This document shows, in pieces, positions 1 to 7,303 of a DNA stretch of 49,312 nucleotides. Source of the DNA: Spirochaetaceae bacterium (GTDB lineage: Bacteria > Spirochaetota > Spirochaetia > Treponematales > Breznakiellaceae); assembly GCA_031262035.1 (NCBI GenBank), contig JAISIL010000086.1, positions 1 to 49,312 on the forward strand, in the 5' to 3' direction. The translations under genes were made by a program, and so were the position numbers. The notes beneath the pieces are model-generated. The model saw nothing but the letters and a program-made list of their open reading frames with translations. It searched no databases and was not told the DNA's origin. Each line of letters begins with the position of its first letter. The first letter of the stretch is position 1.

Positions 1-90
1 CCCCCTTGCGGGGGAGGTTAGGTGGGGGGTTAAATTGTTGTTATACCGATACTTACCCCTCCCCCAACCCCTCCCGCAAGGGGAGGGGAG
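1..90. repeat. Two-armed G/C-rich palindromic repeat, copy 1
   Basis: Two similar arms face each other around an AT-rich centre (roughly 32-52). Each arm holds a small hairpin of the type CTCCC-GCAA-GGGGAG. The window edge may cut the left arm. Copies with the same plan lie at 29145-29234 and 30297-30385, and a degenerate one lies inside thrS. No gene is supported here; the only open frame in the region simply reads through the repeat. Confidence 0.8.
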
Positions 91-152
91 TAAAATACCC
101 CCAAAAAGAAAGTGCACCCTCTACCAGTTCAGGCAAAATGGCGTATAACCCT

Positions 153-199
153 CATAAAACTGGATATAATCCGAACCTTTTCGGTTATACCGTTTTATG
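153..199. repeat. Imperfect inverted repeat
   Basis: CATAAAAC at 153-160 pairs with GTTTTATG at 192-199. The inner bases (TATAA, CCGAA against TTCGG, TTATA) extend the stem with small bulges. It may be a hairpin or a remnant of a small mobile element. Confidence 0.5.
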
Positions 200-441
200 A
201 TATGGGTATTATACCATGATTTGAATCTTTTTGTCAATTACCTTAAAAAAAATTTGAAGGGTGGAAAAACAGGAACTTATCCGCAAACTGCAACACGCCG
301 TTGAGCATGCGCCTCACACTGTTCTACCTTGGGTGAGAAGGGCAAAATCATTTAAAACAATAAAGAATCTCACGTAAGTTTGCTGCGCAAACTTTAGCCG
401 CAGAGGCGCGGAGGAAAATACTCTTAAATGTTTTTGGCCTG
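200..441. other. Spacer upstream of the IS element
   Basis: I see no gene here. The only clear structure is a perfect hairpin at 376-394 (8-bp arms, TGC loop), sitting inside a repeat-like stretch that ends in GCAGAGGCGCGGAGG. Before the IS inserted, this was probably part of the region upstream of potA. Confidence 0.5.
376..394. repeat. Mini-palindrome AAGTTTGC-TGC-GCAAACTT
   Basis: Perfect 8-bp arms surround a three-base loop. Allowing for strand, it shares the core AGTTYGC-TRC-GCRAACT with the hairpin that interrupts the transposase at 1321-1337. It appears to be inserted into another dispersed repeat (CTCACG...CAGAGGCGCGGAG). Confidence 0.7.
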
Positions 442-465
442 GCTTTTTCCCCAGCAATTCGCAGT

Positions 466-494
466 TTGAACAAAAATAATAAAATCAGTATACT
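466..494 (+). promoter_or_regulatory. Transposase promoter, leaderless start
   Basis: TTGAAC (466-471), a 17-bp spacer and TATACT (489-494). The ATG at 501 is only six bases past the -10 box, so the predicted transcript starts at or next to the start codon. The -35 box overlaps the left inverted repeat. Confidence 0.6.
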
Positions 495-500
495 GGAATT

Positions 501-1825
501 ATGGGAAGGGGAATACTCAAACGGCTGGCAAACAGTCTTGGACAGGTGGCGGCAAGGCTGCCTGACACACGGAGGCCCGGCAACGACACAAAATATGAGT
601 TGCAGGACGCGTTAAAAAGCGCTCTATCGGTATTTTATCTATTACATCCTTCATTGCTGGATTTTCAAAGGGCAATGGAGAAGAAGCACAGGAGGAGCAA
701 TCTGGAGACCCTATTCGGTGTGAAAGAAATACCGAGTTCAAACCAGATGAAGACACTGCTGGACGATATAGAACCGGGCGGTCTGGACTGTGTATTTGAT
801 GAAGGATTGCGGATAAGCAAATTAGAAGGGGTATATTCAAAACAGAAGGTATTAGGCGGGCTTATGCCATTGGCGGTAGACGGGACGTGGTATTTTTCAT
901 CGAAAGAAATACACTGCGAACACTGCCTTACCCAGACGAGGAAGAACAAGGACGGGGAAGAAGAGACCTTGTATTACCATGATGCATTGACAGTTGCGAT
1001 AGTCCATTATAATTCAAGCGTAGTGCTGCCATTAGCGCCGGAATTTATCCGCAATGAGGACGGGATGGACAAGCAGGATTGTGAGATAAATGCGTTCAAG
1101 AGGTATCTTGAGCGGCGGAAAGAGCAGTTAAAGCTGCTGAATCCGGTGTTTCTGGGGGATGATTTATACTCCTGCCACTCAATTTGCAGCAAGATAGATG
1201 AAATGGGCATGAGGTTTTTATTCACTTGTAAAGATACGAGCCATCGGTGGATAGTGGAACAGACAGAAGGAGCGCCGTTTGAAGAATACAAAAGGGTCGA
1301 ATGGGACGGTAAAAATCATGAGTTCGCGTAGCGAACTAAGAACACCGTTACAAATGGCTTTGTGGAGTTGAGAACCGGGCAGACCCTAAATTTATGTATG
1401 TAGATTATCTTGAATATGAGATATGGAATGTGGAAAAGGGGAAATCAAGCTACCATAACAGTTGGATAACTAACATTCCAGTCACAAAAGACAATGTATG
1501 TGAAATGGCCAAAGTCGCCCGTTCACGGTGGAAGATAGAAAACGAGCATAACAATGTGCTAAAACATAAAGGCTATAATTTGAAACACAACTGGGGTCAC
1601 GGGGAGAACCATGCCTCTGAAATTTATTGCATGCTTAACTTTCTGGCTTTTCTGATACACGGACTGCAAGACCTTGCAGATGATGAGTATAGGGCGGCCC
1701 GTGCGGCGTTCTCAAGCAGGAAATCATTTTTTGAAGCAATGAAGCATGAGATTGCCTACCATCTTCATTCTGACTGGACAGAATTATTCAACCTTCTCGC
1801 AGATATTGACCCACCTGGAGGTTAA
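501..1825 (+). pseudogene. DDE transposase, frameshifted by a 20-bp hairpin insertion
   Basis: The first part (501-1331) carries AVDGTWYFSS, where the D is a likely first catalytic acid, and VFLGDDLYS, the likely second. The second part (from about 1341) carries RWKIENEHNNVLKHKG, the likely catalytic Glu region of IS4-superfamily transposases. The parts are in different frames. Removing exactly 1321-1340, which contains a perfect 7-bp-arm hairpin with a GTA loop, joins AAT CAT G to AA CAC CGT. That restores one open frame of 435 codons including the stop, reading NHEHRYKW across the junction. The insertion therefore explains both the shift and the in-frame stops, and the element cannot transpose on its own as it stands. 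The family is inferred from motifs, TIRs and TSD length. Confidence 0.85.
1321..1340. repeat. 20-bp insertion with mini-palindrome
   Basis: AGTTCGC, loop GTA, GCGAACT, then AAG. Deleting it restores the transposase frame. It shares loop and stem pattern with the hairpin at 376-394. Confidence 0.8.
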
Positions 1826-1845
1826 ACTGCGAATTACTGCTTTTT

Positions 1846-1884
1846 CCCCCCCCCCTTGACCTTTTTTGTAAAAATCAGTATGTT
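1846..1884 (+). promoter_or_regulatory. Poly-C(10) tract and pot operon promoter
   Basis: Ten C (1846-1855) run directly into TTGACC (1856-1861), followed by a 17-bp spacer and TATGTT (1879-1884). Four of the ten C belong to the right-hand target duplication of the IS. A tract of this length next to a -35 box can alter promoter geometry by slippage, as is known for poly-G tracts at Treponema pallidum tpr genes. hisG shows the same arrangement. Confidence 0.6.
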
Positions 1885-1921
1885 TAGGGTGTCCAAATAT
1901 TTCACTTGCGAGGAGACGCTA

Positions 1922-3079
1922 TTGATAGGGAGCGATGTTACCATTGAGGGTGTTTCCAAGACCTTCGGCGGGGGTGAGGCCGGCGCCAGGGTCTTGAACA
2001 ATGTCCGGCTTCAAATTAAACAGGGGGAATTTTTCTCTCTTTTAGGGCCTTCGGGTTGCGGCAAGACAACCTTGCTGCGTATTATTGCAGGTTTCGAGAC
2101 CCCCGACTGCGGCACCGTAACCCTTGCCGGGAAAAATGTGCTGGGCCTTGCCCCGAACAAGCGGCAGGTGAACACAGTCTTTCAAAACTATGCTCTTTTT
2201 CCCCACCTGACCGTTTTCGAAAATGTTGCTTTTTCTCTCAGGCTAAAAAAGACCCCTGAAGCCGAAGTGCAGACAAAGGTAGGCGAATATCTTCACCTTG
2301 TCGAGTTGGAACAACATGCCGGCAAAAAACCGAACATGCTTTCAGGCGGCCAAAAGCAGCGGGTGGCAATCGCTCGTGCCTTAATCAACGAGCCAAGGGT
2401 GCTGCTCCTTGACGAGCCCCTTTCCGCCCTTGATGCAAAACTCCGGCAGCACATGCTTATTGAACTTGACCAAATTCACGACCGTGTTGGTATTACCTTT
2501 ATCTATGTGACCCATGACCAGAACGAGGCACTTTCTGTCTCCGACCGCATTGCCGTTATGAACCACGGAAATGTCTTGCAGGTGGGCAGCCCTCATGAAA
2601 TATATGAAAGCCCTGCTACCGATTTTGTGGCAAAGTTTATCGGCGAAACAAACCTTTTTGACGCAACAGTGGTCAGTTGCGAGCCTTATACGGCGCAAAA
2701 TTATACCGGCCACATGGTTGAACTGGATATTCCGCCGCTGGGACGCATCAAAGTGACAAAAGATGAACCCATTGAGCCTGGCGCGAGGGTCAGTTTTACT
2801 ATCCGGCCTGAAAAAGTTGTCATTTCTACTGAAAAACCGGCGGAAAAACGCGGCGAAAAGGACATAAATATCTTTCATGGCATTGTAGACGAGCCTATTT
2901 ACTCCGGTTTTCAGACAAAATACTATGTCCGAACCGACGAAAATGTCCTTATCCGGGTGATGCAGCAGCATGCCCGCTATAGCGATGACGGCCCAGACAT
3001 TGTATGGAAGGACGAAGTCTGGGTCTCCTGGGCAGCAGCCGACGGCTTTATTGTGATGGGGGAAGGGGATGGCAAGTAG
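1922..3079 (+). CDS. potA: Spermidine/putrescine ABC transporter ATPase PotA
   Basis: This is the cytoplasmic ATPase that powers polyamine import through PotBC. It shows Walker A GPSGCGKTT, the ABC signature LSGGQKQRVAIARAL, Walker B VLLLDEPLSALD and the switch YVTHD, then a C-terminal regulatory (TOBE-like) region, for about 385 residues in all. I chose the TTG at 1922 because AGGAG lies seven bases upstream and the predicted transcript begins near 1891. The longer open frame from 1856 would put its start codon inside the -35 box, and the ATG at 1880 lies inside the -10 box. The stop overlaps potB by 11 bp. The gene heads potABCD. Slippage in the poly-C tract just upstream could tune it. Confidence 0.9.
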   Translation: MIGSDVTIEGVSKTFGGGEAGARVLNNVRLQIKQGEFFSLLGPSGCGKTTLLRIIAGFETPDCGTVTLAGKNVLGLAPNKRQVNTVFQNYALFPHLTVFENVAFSLRLKKTPEAEVQTKVGEYLHLVELEQHAGKKPNMLSGGQKQRVAIARALINEPRVLLLDEPLSALDAKLRQHMLIELDQIHDRVGITFIYVTHDQNEALSVSDRIAVMNHGNVLQVGSPHEIYESPATDFVAKFIGETNLFDATVVSCEPYTAQNYTGHMVELDIPPLGRIKVTKDEPIEPGARVSFTIRPEKVVISTEKPAEKRGEKDINIFHGIVDEPIYSGFQTKYYVRTDENVLIRVMQQHARYSDDGPDIVWKDEVWVSWAAADGFIVMGEGDGK

Positions 3080-3965
3080 CAAGGAGCAGGTAGCAGGTAG
3101 CAAGAGGAGTTTCGGCCCTCTCTACAGCCTTCCTATGGGGCTTTGGTTTACTATCTTTTTTATGCTGCCGCTTCTCATTATTGTTGCTTACAGCTTTTTC
3201 AAGAAGGGGCTTTATGGTGGGGTGGACTTTGGGGACTGGACTTTGGAGGCTTACCGGCAGTTGGCTAATCCCAGTTTTGCTGTGATTACCGGCCGGACTA
3301 TTCGCACGGCGATAGTTTCTACTATTATAACGATACTGATAGCCCTGCCCTGCGGTTACTACATGGCAAAAAGCCGCCATCAGACATTGCTGCTGCTCCT
3401 TATTATCATACCTTTTTGGACAAACTTTCTTATCCGGGTCTTTGCCTGGATGAATATCCTGGGGAACAATGGCTTTTTGAATGAATTTTTGCGGCAAATC
3501 GGCCTTATCAAAGATTATATTCCCTTTATGTATAACCAGGGCGCCGTCACCCTTGTCCTTATCTATATGTATCTTCCCTATGCCATTTTACCGCTCTTTT
3601 CTACGATAGATAAGTTCGATTTTAGCCTCCTCGAGGCGGCACGCGACCTGGGCGCTTCGAAGCTTCGGGCAATTATCAAGATTCTGCTCCCCAATATAAA
3701 AAGCGGCATTTATACAGCGGTGCTCTTTACTTTTATACCGATTTTTGGGGCCTATGCGGTGCCCCTCCTTGTCGGCGGGCAGAATTCCTATATGCTGGGG
3801 AATGTCGTGGCCGACCAACTGACCAAGGCACGGAACTGGCCGCTGGCTTCGGCTATCTCGATGGTGCTCACTGTAGTGACGACTATCGGGCTTCTTATCA
3901 TGATGATATTACAGAGAAAAGAAGCTCACGCAAAGGCGCAAAGGCGCGGAGTTACACATGGCTGA
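3069..3965 (+). CDS. potB: Spermidine/putrescine ABC transporter permease PotB
   Basis: Inner-membrane permease, 298 residues, with about six hydrophobic segments. It carries the EAA loop typical of binding-protein-dependent permeases (LEAARDLGASKLRAIIKILLPNIKSGI, residues about 190-215). It pairs with PotC and is driven by PotA. Both ends are built from dispersed repeats. The first dozen residues (MASSKEQVAGSK) come from a GTAGCA/GGAGCA-type tandem repeat that also holds the potA stop. The last residues (EAHAKAQRRG) come from a GCAAAGGCGC repeat. It overlaps potA by 11 bp and potC by 8 bp, so the genes are probably translationally coupled. Confidence 0.9.
   Translation: MASSKEQVAGSKRSFGPLYSLPMGLWFTIFFMLPLLIIVAYSFFKKGLYGGVDFGDWTLEAYRQLANPSFAVITGRTIRTAIVSTIITILIALPCGYYMAKSRHQTLLLLLIIIPFWTNFLIRVFAWMNILGNNGFLNEFLRQIGLIKDYIPFMYNQGAVTLVLIYMYLPYAILPLFSTIDKFDFSLLEAARDLGASKLRAIIKILLPNIKSGIYTAVLFTFIPIFGAYAVPLLVGGQNSYMLGNVVADQLTKARNWPLASAISMVLTVVTTIGLLIMMILQRKEAHAKAQRRGVTHG
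3917..3955. repeat. Dispersed GCAAAGGCGC repeat in the 3' end of potB
   Basis: A short sequence containing CTCACGCAAAGGCGCAAAG supplies the last codons of potB. Related sequence lies at about 367-415 and, in a CACAGAGGCACGGAG form, at 32041-32101. Confidence 0.5.
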
Positions 3966-4836
3966 GAAATTACATATAAGGGATATAATCACTAATATTC
4001 GTCCCGGAAAGAGTGATAATGAGGCTTCTCGGCATGCGAAACGGGCTATTAAGCGGGCTGCCAAGCCGTTTTCCTTTAGTGAGATTGTTTTTTTTGCTGC
4101 TTTGGTCTTTCTTTTTCTTCCTCTCTTTGTCCTTGTTTTATACTCCTTCAATGCATCGAAGGGGATGGGGTGGACGGGTTTTTCCTTTGTTTGGTATGAG
4201 CAGCTCTTTTTTGGCAGCCGGGACCTCTGGCGTGCCTTCTGGAACAGTATTCTCATAGCCCTCACCTCAGCGGGCAGTGCTACCGTGTTGGGAACGCTGG
4301 GCGCCATTGGGGTGCAGTGGTATCGCTTTAAGCTTCGGGGTTATGTGCAGGCCGTGTCCTTTTTGCCGATGATACTTCCCGAAATCATCATCGGGGTGTC
4401 GCTTGCCATGTTTTTTGCCGGGGTAAAAATTCCCTTGGGCCTTTTCACTATTTTTATTGCACACACCACTTTTAACCTGCCCTTTGTTTTTCTTATGGTC
4501 ATGGCCCGCCTCGATGAATTTGATTTTTCGATAATAGAAGCAGCCCAGGACCTGGGAGCCAGCGAAAGGCAGACCCTCTTTAAGGTTACGGTGCCTATCT
4601 GTATGCCGGGCATTGTCTCCGGTTTTTTAACGGCGGTAACAATCAGCCTGGAAGATTTTGTGATAACCTACTTTGTGGCAGGCCCCGGTTCCACTACCCT
4701 GCCCCTCTACATCTACAGCGCTATCCGCTACGGCGTCTCGCCGGTGATTAATGCCCTGTCTGTAGTGATGATACTGGGAACCGTGTTGCTGACCTATCTC
4801 TTGCGGAATTTCCTCAAGTATATTGCAGCTAAATGA
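3958..4836 (+). CDS. potC: Spermidine/putrescine ABC transporter permease PotC
   Basis: Second polyamine permease, 292 residues. After a basic N-terminus come about six membrane segments. The EAA loop reads IIEAAQDLGASERQTLFKVTVPICMPGI (residues about 185-212) and docks on PotA. Strong resemblance to PotC over the whole length and its place between potB and potD make the call firm. The N-terminal 40 residues (KPGKSDNEASRHAKRAIKRAAK) are more basic and longer than in typical PotC. The start overlaps the end of potB by 8 bp. A large hairpin repeat separates the gene from potD. Confidence 0.9.
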   Translation: MAEKLHIRDIITNIRPGKSDNEASRHAKRAIKRAAKPFSFSEIVFFAALVFLFLPLFVLVLYSFNASKGMGWTGFSFVWYEQLFFGSRDLWRAFWNSILIALTSAGSATVLGTLGAIGVQWYRFKLRGYVQAVSFLPMILPEIIIGVSLAMFFAGVKIPLGLFTIFIAHTTFNLPFVFLMVMARLDEFDFSIIEAAQDLGASERQTLFKVTVPICMPGIVSGFLTAVTISLEDFVITYFVAGPGSTTLPLYIYSAIRYGVSPVINALSVVMILGTVLLTYLLRNFLKYIAAK

Positions 4837-4842
4837 TTAAAA

Positions 4843-4927
4843 AACCACGAATAACACAAATGGCCTAACGGCCACACGAATTTTTTATTCGTGTGCAACG
4901 AAGTTGCTATTCGTGTCATTCGTGGTT
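4843..4927. repeat. Nested palindromic repeat between potC and potD
   Basis: The outer 19-bp arms at 4843-4861 and 4909-4927 (AACCACGAATAACAC type) pair with two mismatches. Inside sit TGGCC-TAAC-GGCCA (4861-4874), a CACACGAAT/ATTCGTGTG pair and GCAAC-GAA-GTTGC (4895-4907). The same repeat type occurs at 5983-6092. In the mRNA it could form a strong hairpin that partly separates expression of potD from potABC. Confidence 0.8.
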
Positions 4928-4945
4928 ATTAATAGGAGGATTAGT

Positions 4946-5986
4946 ATGAAGAAGATTTTAGTTGGAGTGGCGGCAATTGCCGTCCTGCTTTTCGTAGGTT
5001 GCAAGGCGGATAATACCTTGTATCTCTACAACTGGACCTACTATGCGCCGGAATCTGTGTTGCGCTCTTTTGAGAAGGAGTATAATTGCACAGTGGTTTA
5101 CGACACCTATGCATCAAATGAAGAATTGTATGCAAAGCTCTTGGCAGGCGGCTCGGGCTATGACCTGGTTGTCCCTTCAGGTGACTATGTGTCGATAATG
5201 ATGCATCAGGGAATGCTGGAAAAGATTGACCACAGTAAGTTACAGAACCTTGGGAACATTGACCCCGGTGTGCTGAAGAAGGCCACTTACGACCCCAGCA
5301 TGGAATACAGCGTTCCCTATTATTTTGGGGCGGCAGGTGTTGCGGTGAACACTGCCCGTGTACCCACTTACGAAAAGTCCTGGTCGATTTTTGGGCGAAG
5401 GGACCTTGCCGGTAAAATGACCATGATGGATGATATGCGAGAAGTCTTTGGCGACGCCCTAGTTCATTTAGGTTATTCGGTGAATACCGGCAACCTGGCC
5501 CAATTGGAGGCAGCCCGACTCCTTGTAAAAGACCAATGGCAGCCGAACCTGGTAAAATTTGATGCAGAGGCCTTTGGAAAGGGCTTTGCCGATGAAGACT
5601 TTTGGGTAGTGCAGGGCTATGCAGAAGTTGTCTATGAAGAATTACCCGAAGGCCGGGAAGGCAGCACCGTATTTTTCATTCCCCCGGAAGGAGGCCCCGG
5701 CTATATTGATAGTTTGTGTATCTTAAAAGGAGCAAAACATCAGGATTTAGCCTATAAGTTTATCGACTATATTCACCGGCCCGAAAACTATGTGCAGTTT
5801 CTCATGTATTTTGGTTTTCCCTCAACGGTAAATGTTCCGGCAAGGCAGCTTTTGGCAAGCGACTACCCCGACTACAAACCCTATTACACCGCCGAAGAAC
5901 TGGAAAATGTAGAACTAAAGAATGATCTAGGTGCAAACCTGGAAATGTATGACGAGGCTTGGTTGACTATCCGCGTCGGGGATTAA
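4946..5986 (+). CDS. potD: Spermidine/putrescine-binding lipoprotein PotD
   Basis: Solute-binding component of the polyamine transporter, anchored as a lipoprotein. The signal peptide MKKILVGVAAIAVLLFVGC ends in a lipobox (LFVGC). The mature part starts with NTLYLYNWTYYAPESVL, the usual PotD/PotF opening, and continues with the bilobed fold (346 residues in all). The start at 4946 is chosen for AGGAGG eight bases upstream and because it begins the signal peptide; the longer frame from 4904 lies within the repeat. The stop codon TAA lies in the arm of the next palindromic repeat. Whether the ligand is putrescine or spermidine cannot be read from the sequence. Confidence 0.9.
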   Translation: MKKILVGVAAIAVLLFVGCKADNTLYLYNWTYYAPESVLRSFEKEYNCTVVYDTYASNEELYAKLLAGGSGYDLVVPSGDYVSIMMHQGMLEKIDHSKLQNLGNIDPGVLKKATYDPSMEYSVPYYFGAAGVAVNTARVPTYEKSWSIFGRRDLAGKMTMMDDMREVFGDALVHLGYSVNTGNLAQLEAARLLVKDQWQPNLVKFDAEAFGKGFADEDFWVVQGYAEVVYEELPEGREGSTVFFIPPEGGPGYIDSLCILKGAKHQDLAYKFIDYIHRPENYVQFLMYFGFPSTVNVPARQLLASDYPDYKPYYTAEELENVELKNDLGANLEMYDEAWLTIRVGD

Positions 5987-6092
5987 ACCACGAATAACAC
6001 GAATGCGCCTGACGGCGCACACGAATTTGTTGTTACCAATTATTGATTATTCGTGTGTGGTTTTAACCACATTCGTGTTATTCGTGGTTTAA
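5983..6092. repeat. Nested palindromic repeat between convergent genes
   Basis: Perfect 22-bp outer arms lie at 5983-6004 and 6071-6092. Inside are TGCGCC-TGAC-GGCGCA (6004-6019) and TGTGGTT-TT-AACCACA (6056-6071). The TAA stops of potD (5984-5986, +) and of the acetyltransferase (6089-6091, -) both lie in the arms. It probably works as a bidirectional transcription terminator. Confidence 0.8.
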
Positions 6093-7303
6093 AAGAATTC
6101 AGTTATCTGCTGAGGCCTTAAGGTCCAGACTTTTCGCAGGGTGTCTATGTTCCCTGCTACTTCGATGCCTTCACGGCGGGTGAGTAATACGCTGTCCAGG
6201 GTGCGGAAGCCGGTTATCAGTTGGGCCAATACGGTTATATCTGCGCTGATGTCGGCTTCTTTATTGGTCTTTTTCACACTGCTTTTTCCACCGGCATATT
6301 CCACAAGATACTTTCCATTGTTCTGGGGAAGGTTGCTGTCTTCTACTTCCAGCACCCAGGAGCCTGAGCCTTCGGGGACACGCATCAGTTCCAGTGCCTT
6401 TTGCACATTGATGATGCGGGTCATATCGCGGCAGGTAATAGATTGTTCTATTTCCCAGAGGTCATCGAAAAGGTCTTCCGGTTCAAAGTAGGCAGGTGCA
6501 GCCCATTTAAAATTTTTATACTGGCTTTCAAGCCCTTGAATAAGGCCCAGGGTGCCGATTAAACCTTCCTGGTCCTTCCACATGAGCTCATCAACCTGCA
6601 TGTCGTGGCCGTCATCGCCCTCAATGTCCTTGTATTTGATGTATCCCTTGGGCTCACCCTGTGCATTTTTCCAAAGATAAATGAACATGCCTGTTTTGTA
6701 AGGGTCACTAGCGGTAAAAGCTTTCCAGGCCTTATTGTCAGACCAAAAATCCCGGCGAATGCAGTGGTTTATGTCTTTTATGTAGGCATTATGCACTTCT
6801 GCCAAAGCAGAGGTATCATCGCCAGGCAGAATGTGGGTAAATGTGCCGGCTTTTTCCCGGGGAAGACGGATTTCATCAAAGGCATAGGTCCCCAGTGATA
6901 TGTTTCGCCGGGGAACACAGTATTCATAGCCGAATTTACGGTAAAAAGAATGGGAAAAAGGAGCCAAATTCGAAAAAATCATTCCCCGTTCATAGCAGTC
7001 GGGCAACAAGGTATTGAAAATATGCCGAACATAGCCGCCACGGCGAGCCTCGGGCAGGGTGCCGACACCACCGATGCCAGACATAAGTGCATCATGCCCG
7101 TCAAAGCGCATCTTGTAATGGTTGTCGCCAATGACGGCCAGGAGTTTAGCGCCTTCGAAAGCGCCCCACCAACTTGCCGTTTCCTCGTCATATTCATCGG
7201 GCTGGACAGGCTGGGCAGTAAAATCCCTACGCAGGTTAAAGACAAGAGTATCAATTTGTTGCCGCTGAAGGGTATCTTCAGCGCTTAATTTACGTATTTC
7301 CAC
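6089..7303 (-). CDS. Eis-like GNAT family N-acetyltransferase
   Basis: 404 residues with the layout of the Eis family: an N-terminal GNAT domain with the acetyl-CoA loop motif GIGGVGTLPEARRGGYV (residues about 75-92), a second degenerate GNAT domain, and a C-terminal SCP2-like domain ending in a free carboxylate (TEFF), which serves as general base in Eis. Family members acetylate amines, including aminoglycosides and peptide lysines; the substrate here is unknown. The start is GTG, overlapping the TAG of the upstream GTPase gene by one base, so the two are co-translated. The stop lies in the palindromic repeat shared with potD. Confidence 0.75.
   Translation of the reverse strand: MEIRKLSAEDTLQRQQIDTLVFNLRRDFTAQPVQPDEYDEETASWWGAFEGAKLLAVIGDNHYKMRFDGHDALMSGIGGVGTLPEARRGGYVRHIFNTLLPDCYERGMIFSNLAPFSHSFYRKFGYEYCVPRRNISLGTYAFDEIRLPREKAGTFTHILPGDDTSALAEVHNAYIKDINHCIRRDFWSDNKAWKAFTASDPYKTGMFIYLWKNAQGEPKGYIKYKDIEGDDGHDMQVDELMWKDQEGLIGTLGLIQGLESQYKNFKWAAPAYFEPEDLFDDLWEIEQSITCRDMTRIINVQKALELMRVPEGSGSWVLEVEDSNLPQNNGKYLVEYAGGKSSVKKTNKEADISADITVLAQLITGFRTLDSVLLTRREGIEVAGNIDTLRKVWTLRPQQITEFF

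Larger units (their letters stand above)
453..1838 (+). mobile_element. IS4-like insertion sequence, inactivated
   Basis: The element is 1386 bp. Its ends are imperfect terminal inverted repeats: AGCAATTCGCAGTTT at 453-467 matches the reverse complement of 1824-1838 at all but one base, and 16 of 19 bases match over the longer arm. An 11-bp direct repeat GCTTTTTCCCC lies at 442-452 and again at 1839-1849, which is a convincing target-site duplication and fits the 9-12 bp usual for the IS4 family. The single transposase gene is frameshifted. The right end lies next to the poly-C tract and promoter of potA. Confidence 0.85.

Noticed and set aside
6-200. Open frame of 64 codons at the left edge
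   Set aside because: It reads through the palindromic repeat and has no SD or protein-like composition.
1856-1921. Longer potA start at TTG 1856 or ATG 1880
   Set aside because: Both lie inside the predicted -35 or -10 boxes; the TTG at 1922 has a well-spaced AGGAG.
2381-3103. 240-codon minus-strand frame opposite potA
   Set aside because: Shadow of potA, which shows all ATPase motifs on the plus strand.
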